From positions 124,001 to 188,000 of the forward strand of contig NZ_PGCP01000036.1 of the NCBI RefSeq assembly GCF_002812985.1: a stretch of DNA of 64,000 nt, read 5' to 3'. How positions within the stretch are numbered: position 1 is the first letter of the stretch; each line of letters starts with the position of its first letter. Of this stretch, positions 18,144 to 26,308 are shown in pieces. Source of the stretch: Aeromonas lusitana (GTDB lineage: Bacteria > Pseudomonadota > Gammaproteobacteria > Enterobacterales > Aeromonadaceae). The position numbers and the translations under genes are program-made. Below the pieces are notes generated by a model. The model was not told the DNA's origin, ran no database searches, and saw only the letters and a program-made list of their open reading frames with translations.

Positions 18144-18821
18144 TCACTTGAATCGATCTGGCCGGTTGGTAAAGATGCCATCGACACCCATGGCTGCGAG
18201 TGTGTCTCTGTCACTCATCTCATCGACCGTATAGATCAATACCTTTAACCCTCGGCGGTGGGCATCCGCCACCAGTTCGGCATCCACGAAATCCACATCG
18301 CAATTGAGGGACCAGGCCCCCAGCTGCTCGGCGAACTGGGCATGTTGCAATGGCAGGTTGGCGGTCAGGGCGCCGAGGCGCAGCTCGGGCCGCAGGGCGG
18401 CGAAGCGCGCGAGCTCTGGATGGTGGAAGGAGGAGACAACCCACTGGGCCAGGCGAAAGCCAAGCTCTGCCTCGGCGCGGCGGGTCAGGGCCGCCACCGG
18501 CTCGGCGGTATGGGGCCCCTTGAGCTCGATATGCAGCTCGCAGCGCCCCGCAATCAGGGTCATCACCTGCCACAGGGTCGGGATCTGCTCCCCCTGACCC
18601 GCGTCCAGGCTTTCTATATAAGCGCGGGATTGATCGGTGAGCACGCCGCGGCCATTGGTACAGCGCTCCAGCCGCCGGTCGTGAAATACCCACAACTCGC
18701 CGTCGGCCCACTGCACATCGAGCTCGATGGCGCTGGCGCCGAGTTCGATGGCCAGCGCCATCGCCCTGAGGGTGTTCTCCGGCGCCAGTCCGCTGGCGCC
18801 CCTGTGGGCAATGATCTGCAT
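18144..18821 (-). CDS. ugpQ: Glycerophosphodiester phosphodiesterase (UgpQ-type, cytoplasmic)
   Basis: 225 aa. TIM-barrel GDPD: IIAHRGASGLAPENTL holds the catalytic His and metal-binding Glu; IELDVQWADGELWVFHDRRL holds the second His; LHIELKGP the later metal ligand; VDFVDAELVADAHRRGLKV closes the barrel. No signal peptide, so a cytoplasmic UgpQ-like enzyme that releases an alcohol and glycerol-3-phosphate. No ugp transport genes are adjacent, so the symbol describes family rather than operon. Confidence 0.88.
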   Translation of the reverse strand: MQIIAHRGASGLAPENTLRAMALAIELGASAIELDVQWADGELWVFHDRRLERCTNGRGVLTDQSRAYIESLDAGQGEQIPTLWQVMTLIAGRCELHIELKGPHTAEPVAALTRRAEAELGFRLAQWVVSSFHHPELARFAALRPELRLGALTANLPLQHAQFAEQLGAWSLNCDVDFVDAELVADAHRRGLKVLIYTVDEMSDRDTLAAMGVDGIFTNRPDRFK

Positions 18822-18865
18822 GGTATGGTTCCTTTTGTCGTAGTGGGAGGCTGGGAGGGAGCCCG

Positions 18866-18999
18866 TTAGCCCCGACTCATTCTGATATCAATCTGCTGGT
18901 GCGGCAGATGTATGCCCAGCTGATGCAGTTTCTCCAGGATCTGCGAATGGACCTCGTGGGTGCATGGGGACATGCGGTGATCCCTGTGTGGCACGATCA
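18866..18999 (-). pseudogene. Remnant of a divergent mscK 3' end
   Basis: Directly downstream of the mechanosensitive channel gene, a second copy of its last ~40 codons can be read, ending ...LHLPHQ-type residues, QQIDIRMSRG and its own stop (TAA at 18866-18868). The two copies lie 131 bp apart. Of the 9 codons that differ over the last 32, 7 are synonymous (counting TAA versus TGA stops). This pattern means the copy evolved as coding sequence and probably came from another allele, not from a recent local duplication. It has no start of its own. Confidence 0.75.
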
Positions 19000-21900
19000 C
19001 CCCCGACTCATTCTGATATCGATCTGCTGGTGCGGCAGATGCATGCCTAATTGATGCAGTTTCTCCAGGATCAATGAATGCACCTCGTGGGTGATCGGCA
19101 TGCGGTGGTCCATGTTGTTCACATACAGCCGGATCTCGTAGATGAGGGCCGAGTCGGTGAACTCGATCAGGAACACCTCTGGGGTCGGGGTATCCAGCAC
19201 CAGGGTGGATTCGCGCACACACTGCTCCAGCAGTTGCTGCACCCGTTTGGGTTCCTGGGTCAGGCCGATGCGGATGCGCAGCTTGACCCGGGTGATGGCG
19301 TCAGACAGAGACCAGTTGATGAACTGCTCCGTGATGAAGGCCTTGTTGGGAACTATGATCTCCTTCCTGTCCCAGTCGACTATCGTGGTGGCGCGGGTCT
19401 TGATCTTGGTGACGGTGCCGGTCAGGTCCCTGATGGTGACGGTATCGCCGAGCCGGATCGGTTTCTCGAACAAGATGATGAGGCCGGAGACGAAGTTCGC
19501 GAAGATCTCCTGCAAGCCGAAGCCCAGCCCCACCGAGAGCGCAGCCACCAGCCACTGGGTCTTGGACCAGTCGATGCCGAGCATGGAGAAACCGGTGAGG
19601 GCGCCGATCAGCAGCACCAGATACTTGCTGACCGTGGTCAGGGCGAAGCCGGTACCCGGGGAGAGGCTCAGGTGCTGGAGCAGGGTGAGCTCCATCAGAC
19701 CAGGCAGGCTGCGGGCGGTGACCACTGTCAGGATGAAGACGAAGGCGGTCAGCATCAGATCCTGCAAGGTGATGGCGGAGAGCTGCTCTATGCCCGCGAC
19801 CTTGCTGCTCACCTGCCACACCTCGATGCTGCTGAGGAAGCTGAACGCCGAGTTGAGATCGGACCATTGCACCACCACCAGCATGGTGAAGCCCAGCATC
19901 AGCAGGGTGCGCACCAGCCCGAGGGACTGAGCGCTGATGGTGTCCAGATCCAGTCCGGGCTCGTCGATCACATCGGGGATCTCGGAGCTCAAGTCATCCT
20001 CGTCCCGCTCTCGCTGGGCCAGGATCTCCGCCCGCTTGTGCTTGGCGCGATCGAAGGCGAGGCGGCGGCGCTGGATCAGCATCCAGCGGTGGGCGAGATA
20101 ATAGATGAGCAGGCAGCCGAGCCCCATCAGCAGGCTCAGCTCAAGCTGGCGCAGCAGGGTGCGTGAGGTATAGAAGTAGCCAAACAGGGAGCCGAGCACC
20201 GCCAGCAAAGGGGCCAGCATCAGGCTGTTCCAGATGAAGTGGTGCAGCAGGTGCGGCTTGCTCATGTCGGCCTGACCCCAGGTGAGCGGCAGCTTCTCCC
20301 GGTTGAGACGGGCGAAGAACAGCAGCAGCCAGAGGGCGCCGACGATGAAGGCCAGCCGACCGAGGGAGTCGTAGAAGGCGTGCTCCTGATAGCTGCTGGC
20401 CATGCCCTGCACGAAGAAGCAGGGGATCAGCACCAGCAGCAGGGTGCGAAACTGGCCCCAAATCCGCTGCACCCGCTCCTTCTGCCAACGGAAATGCAGG
20501 ATCAGGATCCCCTTGTCCAATGTGAGATGACGGGCCACCAGCAGGGCCAGCAGCAGGAACCAGATCTCGCCGAGGCCACGGGCGACCGCCACCGCGAACG
20601 GATATTGCCAGGCGCCGTCCAGCAGGCCGTGGATCATCAGCACCATGGCGGGCAGGGGCAGGGCCGCGAGCAGGGAGCGCACCAGCAACCGGCTGGTGAG
20701 GCTGAACTTGTCCTGGGTCACTTTGCCGATGCGCGGGGCTATGTACTGGCTGTATTGGGTCAGGTGGCGGGCGAGTTTCACCCAGCACCAGGCCAGCACC
20801 AGCAGGCCGAGGCCGGCCAGGGTCAGGCTCATGGGGCTGTTTTCGGCGATGGCGTGGGGCAGTTGCAGCCAGTTGCCGGGGTTGAGGGCCAGGCCCAGCG
20901 CGGCGGGCACCCCGAGCAGCACGACCGGGCTCAGGGGGCGCACATCCGGCATCCAGAACAGGTGGCTCGCGCTTATCTCGCGGATCTCGTCGATCTTGCT
21001 GTTCTGGCGGCTATAGATGAGCTTGAGGCGGGTCTGCTCCTGGATCAGGGTATCGGAGGCGTCGTTGAGCCGGGTCAGCAGCTGTCGCCTGGCCTTGAGC
21101 AGGTTATCGAGCACGGCGCGCTGGGCCCTGTCCAGGGTGACGCCGTCGCTGCCGAGCAAGGCGTTGCGCACCTGCACCGGATCCTTGAGGGTATCCTGCT
21201 CCGTCTCGTACTGGTATTTCGCCATGCGCGCCTTGACGATGGCGGATTCCAGCTTGTCCAGCGGATAGTAGGCGGGCAGATCGGCGAGCTTGCTGCGCAG
21301 GTTCTCGCCGTAGGCGTTACTTATCTGCAGCCACTCCAACTGCTCGCGCACCGAGTTGACCAGATCGTTCAAACCGGACAGGGACTTGTCGACCCCGCGC
21401 TGCTCGTCCTGCACCCGTTCAATCTGATCCTCCAGGGCGCCGAGCTGGATGGAGAGCCCCTGGTTCTGTTGCTGCTGCTCCTGCAGCAGGGGCAGGTCCG
21501 AGGTGAGCTGCCTGCGCAGCCGCTCGCTCTCGGCCAATGCCTGCTCCGTCTTCTCCCGCCGCAACTGGTTTTGCTGGGTGAGCAGGCTGGCCTGCCACTC
21601 GTCCTCATCCGTGATGGCGAGGTTGAGTTCCTGCAGCTTCAGCTTGCCGAGATCGTTGCGCTGCTGGGCGGAGAGCTGCTCCAGCTCCAGCATCTGGATC
21701 CGATCCGACAGGCTCTGCTCCTTGAGGCGGGCCGCCAGCTGCTGGGCCTCCTGCAGGCGATCCGATTCATTGCTGAAACTCAGGCGATCGAGCTGGGTCC
21801 GGGTCTGCTGCAGCTGTTTGCGCAGCTCATCGACCCTCAGGTGATACTCCTGGCCCGTGGTCTCCAGTTGGTTGAGGGCATCGGTCACCGCCTGGCGCTC

Positions 21901-22269
21901 CTTGCGCAGGTTGAGCTGGCGGTTGCTGCTGAGGCTAATGGCTTGATGCAGCGCCTCTTCCTTGAGGGAGGAGAGCGACGGGCGTGACTGGGGCTGGTAG
22001 TTGTGCAGCCCCTCCTTGAGGCGGGCCGATTCCTTGGGGTAGTCGATGAGGATCTGCTGATAGGCCTTGCTCTGCTCCCGGTAACGCTGGGCATCCCGGG
22101 CATATTGCAGCGCCTGCTGGTAGCTTTCCCGCAGTTGCTGGTTCTCCGGGGTGTCCGTCTTGGGCACGCTCTGCAGCAGCTCCTCGACCTGGGTGATGGC
22201 GTCGTCGGCCTGGGCGAAAAAGGGGAGCAGGCTGAGACAGAGCATCAGACAGAGCAGGCGTTGCAACAT
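18997..22269 (-). CDS. Large mechanosensitive channel, MscK/MscM family
   Basis: 1090 aa. A signal peptide (ends near AQA, 22) precedes a periplasmic coiled-coil region rich in Gln, Leu and Arg (about 23-450). A first cluster of membrane helices (about 465-760) follows. The C-terminal MscS-like core has three helices and the pore/beta domain: LVAALSVGLGFGLQEIFANF, SGLIILFEKPIRLGDTVTI and DWDRKEIIVPNKAFITEQ. The length fits MscK (1120) and MscM (1107). The channel protects against osmotic downshock. I cannot tell MscK from MscM by eye. A divergent copy of the gene's tail sits just past its stop codon. Confidence 0.9.
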   Translation of the reverse strand: MLQRLLCLMLCLSLLPFFAQADDAITQVEELLQSVPKTDTPENQQLRESYQQALQYARDAQRYREQSKAYQQILIDYPKESARLKEGLHNYQPQSRPSLSSLKEEALHQAISLSSNRQLNLRKERQAVTDALNQLETTGQEYHLRVDELRKQLQQTRTQLDRLSFSNESDRLQEAQQLAARLKEQSLSDRIQMLELEQLSAQQRNDLGKLKLQELNLAITDEDEWQASLLTQQNQLRREKTEQALAESERLRRQLTSDLPLLQEQQQQNQGLSIQLGALEDQIERVQDEQRGVDKSLSGLNDLVNSVREQLEWLQISNAYGENLRSKLADLPAYYPLDKLESAIVKARMAKYQYETEQDTLKDPVQVRNALLGSDGVTLDRAQRAVLDNLLKARRQLLTRLNDASDTLIQEQTRLKLIYSRQNSKIDEIREISASHLFWMPDVRPLSPVVLLGVPAALGLALNPGNWLQLPHAIAENSPMSLTLAGLGLLVLAWCWVKLARHLTQYSQYIAPRIGKVTQDKFSLTSRLLVRSLLAALPLPAMVLMIHGLLDGAWQYPFAVAVARGLGEIWFLLLALLVARHLTLDKGILILHFRWQKERVQRIWGQFRTLLLVLIPCFFVQGMASSYQEHAFYDSLGRLAFIVGALWLLLFFARLNREKLPLTWGQADMSKPHLLHHFIWNSLMLAPLLAVLGSLFGYFYTSRTLLRQLELSLLMGLGCLLIYYLAHRWMLIQRRRLAFDRAKHKRAEILAQRERDEDDLSSEIPDVIDEPGLDLDTISAQSLGLVRTLLMLGFTMLVVVQWSDLNSAFSFLSSIEVWQVSSKVAGIEQLSAITLQDLMLTAFVFILTVVTARSLPGLMELTLLQHLSLSPGTGFALTTVSKYLVLLIGALTGFSMLGIDWSKTQWLVAALSVGLGFGLQEIFANFVSGLIILFEKPIRLGDTVTIRDLTGTVTKIKTRATTIVDWDRKEIIVPNKAFITEQFINWSLSDAITRVKLRIRIGLTQEPKRVQQLLEQCVRESTLVLDTPTPEVFLIEFTDSALIYEIRLYVNNMDHRMPITHEVHSLILEKLHQLGMHLPHQQIDIRMSRG

Positions 22270-22424
22270 GGCGCACGTTTCCGTTCATGAGAGTTGGCCC
22301 TAGCCTAAAGCAGGGGCCGGGGCGGGTAAAGTTTTCCAGATTAATGATTCGCAACATAAATAACGGGCTAACAGGGCCTTGTTTGGCTATTATCCCGCTC
22401 ATTTCCCCTGCTGCAGAGCATCTT

Positions 22425-23762
22425 ATGTCCACCCTCGATCTGGGCACGGCGCCCCTTTCCCGCCTCTTCCTGCGCTATGTCACCCCGACGGTCGCCGCCA
22501 TGCTGGTCACCGGGGTCTATGTGACCATAGATGGCATCTTCGTCGGCCATATCCTGGGCCAGGATGGGTTGGCAGGCATGATGCTGGCTTATCCCATCTG
22601 CGCCGTGCTCTACGCGGTGGGGGCGCTGATCGGCATGGGCTCCTCGTCGCTCGCGTCCTTCTATCTGGGCAAGGGGGAGCAGGCCAGGGCGCGCCATATC
22701 GTCGGCAATGCGTTGGTGATGGTGTTGATAGCGTCCGCCGTGCTCGCCTTCATCGGCATCCGCTATGGCGCGGCCATGCTGGCCTGGATGGGGGCCGAAG
22801 GGGTTATCTTCGACGCTGGCTTTGCCTACCTGCAGTGGTACGCCTGGCTCGGGGTCTTCGCCGTGCTCTCCATGGCCTTCACCGCCCTGCTGCGCAACGA
22901 TGGTCGCCCCGGCCTCACCACCTGGATTTTGGTGGGCGGCGGCGTGCTCAACGTGCTGCTCGACTACCTGCTGATGGCGGTGATCCCCTGGGGACTGGCG
23001 GGGGCGGCCATCGCTACCATGCTCTCCCAGGCGGTGACCGGGGGCCTGTGCCTGTGGCACTTCTTCACCCCCCGCAGCCAGCTGCGCATTCGCTGGGACA
23101 CGCTGGTGCCGGACTGGCGGTTGATGGGGGAAACCCTGCGACTCGGGGTGTCGAGCTTTTTGATGTACCTCTACCTCTCTGTGGTGCTGGCGCTGCACAA
23201 CAAGGCGCTGCTGGCGGTGGGCAGTTCGCTGCACGTGGCCGCCTACGGGGTCATCAGCTACAGCGAGGCCTTCTTCTATCTCATCTTCGAGGGGATCGCC
23301 ATGGGCATCCAGCCCATCGCCAGCTTCAATGCCGGCGCCGGCAACTGGCAGCGGGTGCTGAGAATTCGCAATCTGGCACTGGGAGTGACCATGGTAGTGG
23401 CCTTGTGTGGCATGATCCCTCTATATCTGTGGCCGGAGGCAGTGGTTTATCTATTTGCAGGGGACAACGCAGCCCTGCTGCCGGTGGCGACCCTCGGCAT
23501 CTGGCTCTACTTCTGGGGCCTGCCGATGGAGGGGCTGCTGCTGGTGGGAGCCACCTACTTCCAGGCCATCAACCGGGCCCGCATCGCCTCCCTGCTCACC
23601 GGCGGCAAGCTGGTGTTGATCGGCGGCTTCCTGTGGGGCTTCTCCTCCCTGTGGGGGGTCTCCGGCGTCTGGCTGGCGCTGCCCACCTGCAGCACCGTAC
23701 TGGTATTGGTGATGTGGCGGGCCATGCGCAAGGAGGCGGGCCTGCACGGTGCCTTGGGTTGA
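22425..23762 (+). CDS. MATE-family multidrug/cation efflux transporter
   Basis: 445 aa with 12 predicted membrane helices in two homologous halves. FLRYVTPTVAAMLVTGVYVT and a GIFVGHILGQDGLAGM stretch match the first MATE repeat; GVSSFLMYLYLSVVLALHNK begins the second half. Substrate unknown; MepA-like members export cationic drugs with Na+ or H+ exchange. The start at 22425 is chosen because the open frame's 46 extra residues are not membrane-like and extend into the divergent promoter area of the mechanosensitive channel gene. Confidence 0.88.
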   Translation: MSTLDLGTAPLSRLFLRYVTPTVAAMLVTGVYVTIDGIFVGHILGQDGLAGMMLAYPICAVLYAVGALIGMGSSSLASFYLGKGEQARARHIVGNALVMVLIASAVLAFIGIRYGAAMLAWMGAEGVIFDAGFAYLQWYAWLGVFAVLSMAFTALLRNDGRPGLTTWILVGGGVLNVLLDYLLMAVIPWGLAGAAIATMLSQAVTGGLCLWHFFTPRSQLRIRWDTLVPDWRLMGETLRLGVSSFLMYLYLSVVLALHNKALLAVGSSLHVAAYGVISYSEAFFYLIFEGIAMGIQPIASFNAGAGNWQRVLRIRNLALGVTMVVALCGMIPLYLWPEAVVYLFAGDNAALLPVATLGIWLYFWGLPMEGLLLVGATYFQAINRARIASLLTGGKLVLIGGFLWGFSSLWGVSGVWLALPTCSTVLVLVMWRAMRKEAGLHGALG

Positions 23763-23794
23763 GGCGGCAACTAAGTGATGCATTGAACGCTAAA

Positions 23795-23822
23795 AAAAGA
23801 GGCAGCCCAGGCTGCCTCTTTT
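23795..23822. terminator. Bidirectional terminator (MATE / M23 peptidase)
   Basis: A perfect 12-bp inverted repeat AAAAGAGGCAGC / GCTGCCTCTTTT with a 4-nt loop lies between convergent genes. Confidence 0.9.
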
Positions 23823-23837
23823 CATTCTCTCTTTCGC

Positions 23838-24665
23838 TCAAGGCTTGAAGGCCCCGATGAAGATGGCGGGATCGACGCGGGTGTCGTTCAGGCTGACGTT
23901 CCAGTGCATGTGGGGACCGGTGGCGCGGCCGGTGGCGCCGACCCGGCCGACGATGCCGCCCCGTGGCAGGCTCTGGCCCAGCTTCACGTCCACCTTGGAC
24001 ATGTGGCAGAACATGCTGATGAGCCCCTGGCCGTGGTCGACGAACACCGTATTGCCGTTGAAGAAGTAGTTGCCTATCAGGATCACCTTGCCCGCCGCCG
24101 GCGCCTTGATGGGAGTGCCGGCGCCGACCGCGAAGTCGAGGCCAGAGTGAGGGTTGCGCTCCTCGCCATTGAAGAAGCGGCGCAGGCCAAACGGGCTGGA
24201 GAGGGGGCCGTTGACCGGCTTGTCGAACATCAGATTGCTGGGCTGACCAGGGCTGAAGACCTGATAGGCCTTGTTTTGTTCGGCCAACTCCCGGTTGATG
24301 CGCACCATGTCTTCGGCCAGCGGATTGACCTGGCGTGTGTTCTTCAACTTGATGTGCTGCTCGCGGTAGTGCTTGTTGCCGACCTGAAAGTCGAGCTTGC
24401 GGCCATCGTTCACCACCAGCTGATGGGGGCCGGCGGTGCTCTTGAGGGGGATGCCGACGATGGCTATCCAATGACGTCCCTCTTCACGCACCACCAGCAC
24501 GGGTTTGTCCTGATAACGGGCGCTGGGCGCTTGCGCACCATCCCCCAGCGGCACCACGGCCACACCACCGGGCACGGGGTGATTGAGCAGGCGACTGATG
24601 AAGCCGGGTTCGGCATGGAGCTGGGTACTGCCGAGCAGAAGAATGAAGAAGAACAGGCGGCGCAT
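23838..24665 (-). CDS. M23-family peptidoglycan endopeptidase (LytM domain)
   Basis: 275 aa. The start at 24665 (MRRLFFFILLLGSTQLHA) gives a clear signal peptide; the longer frame begins inside the divergent pilin promoter region. The C-terminal LytM domain has the zinc ligands in NPHSGLDFAVGAGTPI (H-x3-D) and the H-x-H pair in TGPHMHWNV, so it should be an active metallo-endopeptidase rather than an EnvC/NlpD-like activator. It acts in the periplasm on peptide crosslinks. The N-terminal half (residues 25-150) is a separate beta-rich domain. It is divergent from the pilus operon with 254 bp between. Confidence 0.9.
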   Translation of the reverse strand: MRRLFFFILLLGSTQLHAEPGFISRLLNHPVPGGVAVVPLGDGAQAPSARYQDKPVLVVREEGRHWIAIVGIPLKSTAGPHQLVVNDGRKLDFQVGNKHYREQHIKLKNTRQVNPLAEDMVRINRELAEQNKAYQVFSPGQPSNLMFDKPVNGPLSSPFGLRRFFNGEERNPHSGLDFAVGAGTPIKAPAAGKVILIGNYFFNGNTVFVDHGQGLISMFCHMSKVDVKLGQSLPRGGIVGRVGATGRATGPHMHWNVSLNDTRVDPAIFIGAFKP

Positions 24666-24741
24666 GAGGGCTCCATGAAAAAAGGCGGATGATTTCTGAG
24701 GGGGAAAATGATGCCACATTCCCGCTGGGCTGTCCGCCGCG

Positions 24742-24775
24742 CTGGACAAGGGGGTCAAATAAAGATGTTGTCCAG
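24742..24775. promoter_or_regulatory. Inverted repeat in pilus operon control region
   Basis: CTGGACAA (24742-24749) and TTGTCCAG (24768-24775) are perfect 8-bp complements 18 bp apart, about 22 bp upstream of the predicted -35 of the pilus promoter. A regulator site or the stem of an upstream RNA are both possible. Confidence 0.45.
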
Positions 24776-24796
24776 GGGCGAGCAAGCTCAGCGCTC

Positions 24797-24826
24797 TTGT
24801 GCTATTTACTAATATATCACTATGAT
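24797..24826 (+). promoter_or_regulatory. Predicted sigma-70 promoter of the pilus operon
   Basis: TTGTGC (24797-24802), 18-bp AT-rich spacer, TATGAT (24821-24826). This leaves a leader of about 85 nt before the pilin start codon. Confidence 0.5.
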
Positions 24827-24919
24827 TTGGTTGTTGAATGACACCCATGGTGACAAGGGAAATTGCACTGGCAGGGAACACGGCAGTCGCCAGCGACATC
24901 CAGGTAGATGGAGGTTGTG

Positions 24920-25462
24920 ATGAAGACGAACGCTCTCTTTATGCTCGCACTCGCGATGGGCACACTGGTGTCTGTCCCCGTAGCCGCCTTCAATGGCACC
25001 ATTACCATCAATGGGGAAGTGACCGCCGGTACCTGTGCCATCGCCGTCAATGGCGGTAACGCCTCCGCCACAGTGACCCTGCCCACCGTCAGCACCAATG
25101 CGTTGACCAGCATAGGTCAGACCGCGGGGGCGACAGGGTTCAATCTTGCGCTCACCGGCTGCCCAGTCACGGGGTCGGTGCGGGCCTACTTCGAGAATGT
25201 CGGGGTGGCCCAGGCTACGGGTAACCTGACCAACAAGGCCGTGGCCGCGGGTGGCAAGAACCCGGCCCAGAACGTGGAGGTGCAGATCCTCTCGGCCAAC
25301 AGTTCTGTCATCGATCTTCGCACCAACACCAACAACTCTCTGGTCAATTTCAGTGGCACAGGGACGGCCACCCTCTACTACAGCGCCCAGTATGTCGCCA
25401 CCGGGGCCGTCGGTGCGGGTCTGGTCTCGGCGGATCTCATCTATTCACTGGATTATCACTGA
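24920..25462 (+). CDS. Chaperone-usher major pilin subunit
   Basis: 180 aa. Signal peptide MKTNALFMLALAMGTLVSVPVAA, then FNGTITINGEVTAGTCAI with the first cysteine, second cysteine in LALTGCPVTGS, and the terminal beta strand ending SADLIYSLDYH, the C-terminal aromatic/penultimate pattern read by the chaperone. The N-terminal extension GTITINGEV is the donor strand. Start at 24920 with GGAGG 5 bases ahead; an ATG four codons upstream is poorly spaced. First gene of the operon, as usual for the most abundant subunit. Confidence 0.9.
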   Translation: MKTNALFMLALAMGTLVSVPVAAFNGTITINGEVTAGTCAIAVNGGNASATVTLPTVSTNALTSIGQTAGATGFNLALTGCPVTGSVRAYFENVGVAQATGNLTNKAVAAGGKNPAQNVEVQILSANSSVIDLRTNTNNSLVNFSGTGTATLYYSAQYVATGAVGAGLVSADLIYSLDYH

Positions 25463-25472
25463 GAATCGTCCC

Positions 25473-26228
25473 ATGAGCCGGCTTGGTAGTGGCAAGGGGA
25501 TGATGCTGGGTCGTCTGCTCTGGTGGGTGGCACTGTTGCTTCCCTGGCAAGCCTGGAGTTATGTCCAGATCTCCGGCACCCGGGTCATCTACCCGGCCAG
25601 CGCCAGGGAGGTCACGCTGGAGCTTATCAACAAGGGGACGACCCCCTCCCTGGTGCAGGTGTGGCTGGATGCCGGTGATCGTCGCATTCAGCCGGGCGTT
25701 GAAACACTTCCTTTTTTGATCACTCCCCCCATCACCCGGATCGAGGCACAGCGCGGACAATCGCTGCGTCTCGCTTATTTGGGGCAGGGCCTGCCTCAGG
25801 ATCGCGAGTCCGTCTTCTGGTTGAACGTCTTGGAAGTACCGCCCAGCACCAAGGCCAGCCAGGCGGGCCAGAATCAGGTTCAGCTCGCCTTTCGCTCTCG
25901 CATCAAGTTGTTTTACCGGCCTGAGGGGTTGGCTGGCGATGTGGAACGATCCGCTCATCAGCTGAGCTGGCGCCTGGTTAGGCAGGGGCAGGGATATGCG
26001 CTGCGTGCCAGCAACCCGAGCCGCTATCACGTCAGCATCAGCAATCTGGAGTTGCAGACGGCCGATGCCAAGGCCTACAGCAATCTCAGTGGTGGCATGG
26101 TCGCCCCTGGCGGCAGCCTGGATTTCCCGGTGGAAAGGCTCGCTGGCACCGTCCATGCCAAGGCCGTGACCTTCTATTGGCTCAATGACTATGGTGCCCG
26201 CGAGGTGGGCCGATTCGTCTTCAACTGA
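25473..26228 (+). CDS. Periplasmic pilus chaperone 1 (PapD/FimC type)
   Basis: 251 aa. A signal peptide ends at AWS. Two Ig-like domains: the first has the G1-donating strand region and the conserved TRVIYPASAREVTLELINKG, with ITPPITRIEAQRGQSLRLAY and LPQDRESVFWLNVLEVPP; the short loop before the G1 region fits the FGS chaperone class. Arg in TRVIYP and Lys in RIKLFYRP anchor the subunit carboxylate. Starts 10 bp after the pilin gene. Confidence 0.9.
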   Translation: MSRLGSGKGMMLGRLLWWVALLLPWQAWSYVQISGTRVIYPASAREVTLELINKGTTPSLVQVWLDAGDRRIQPGVETLPFLITPPITRIEAQRGQSLRLAYLGQGLPQDRESVFWLNVLEVPPSTKASQAGQNQVQLAFRSRIKLFYRPEGLAGDVERSAHQLSWRLVRQGQGYALRASNPSRYHVSISNLELQTADAKAYSNLSGGMVAPGGSLDFPVERLAGTVHAKAVTFYWLNDYGAREVGRFVFN

Positions 26229-26308
26229 TCCCTGGTTGTGGCGCGGGAGCGGGGTGCTTGCCTCCCTTGTCCCGACGCATCCGCCGGCGCTGAGGGGGGA
26301 GGTATGTT

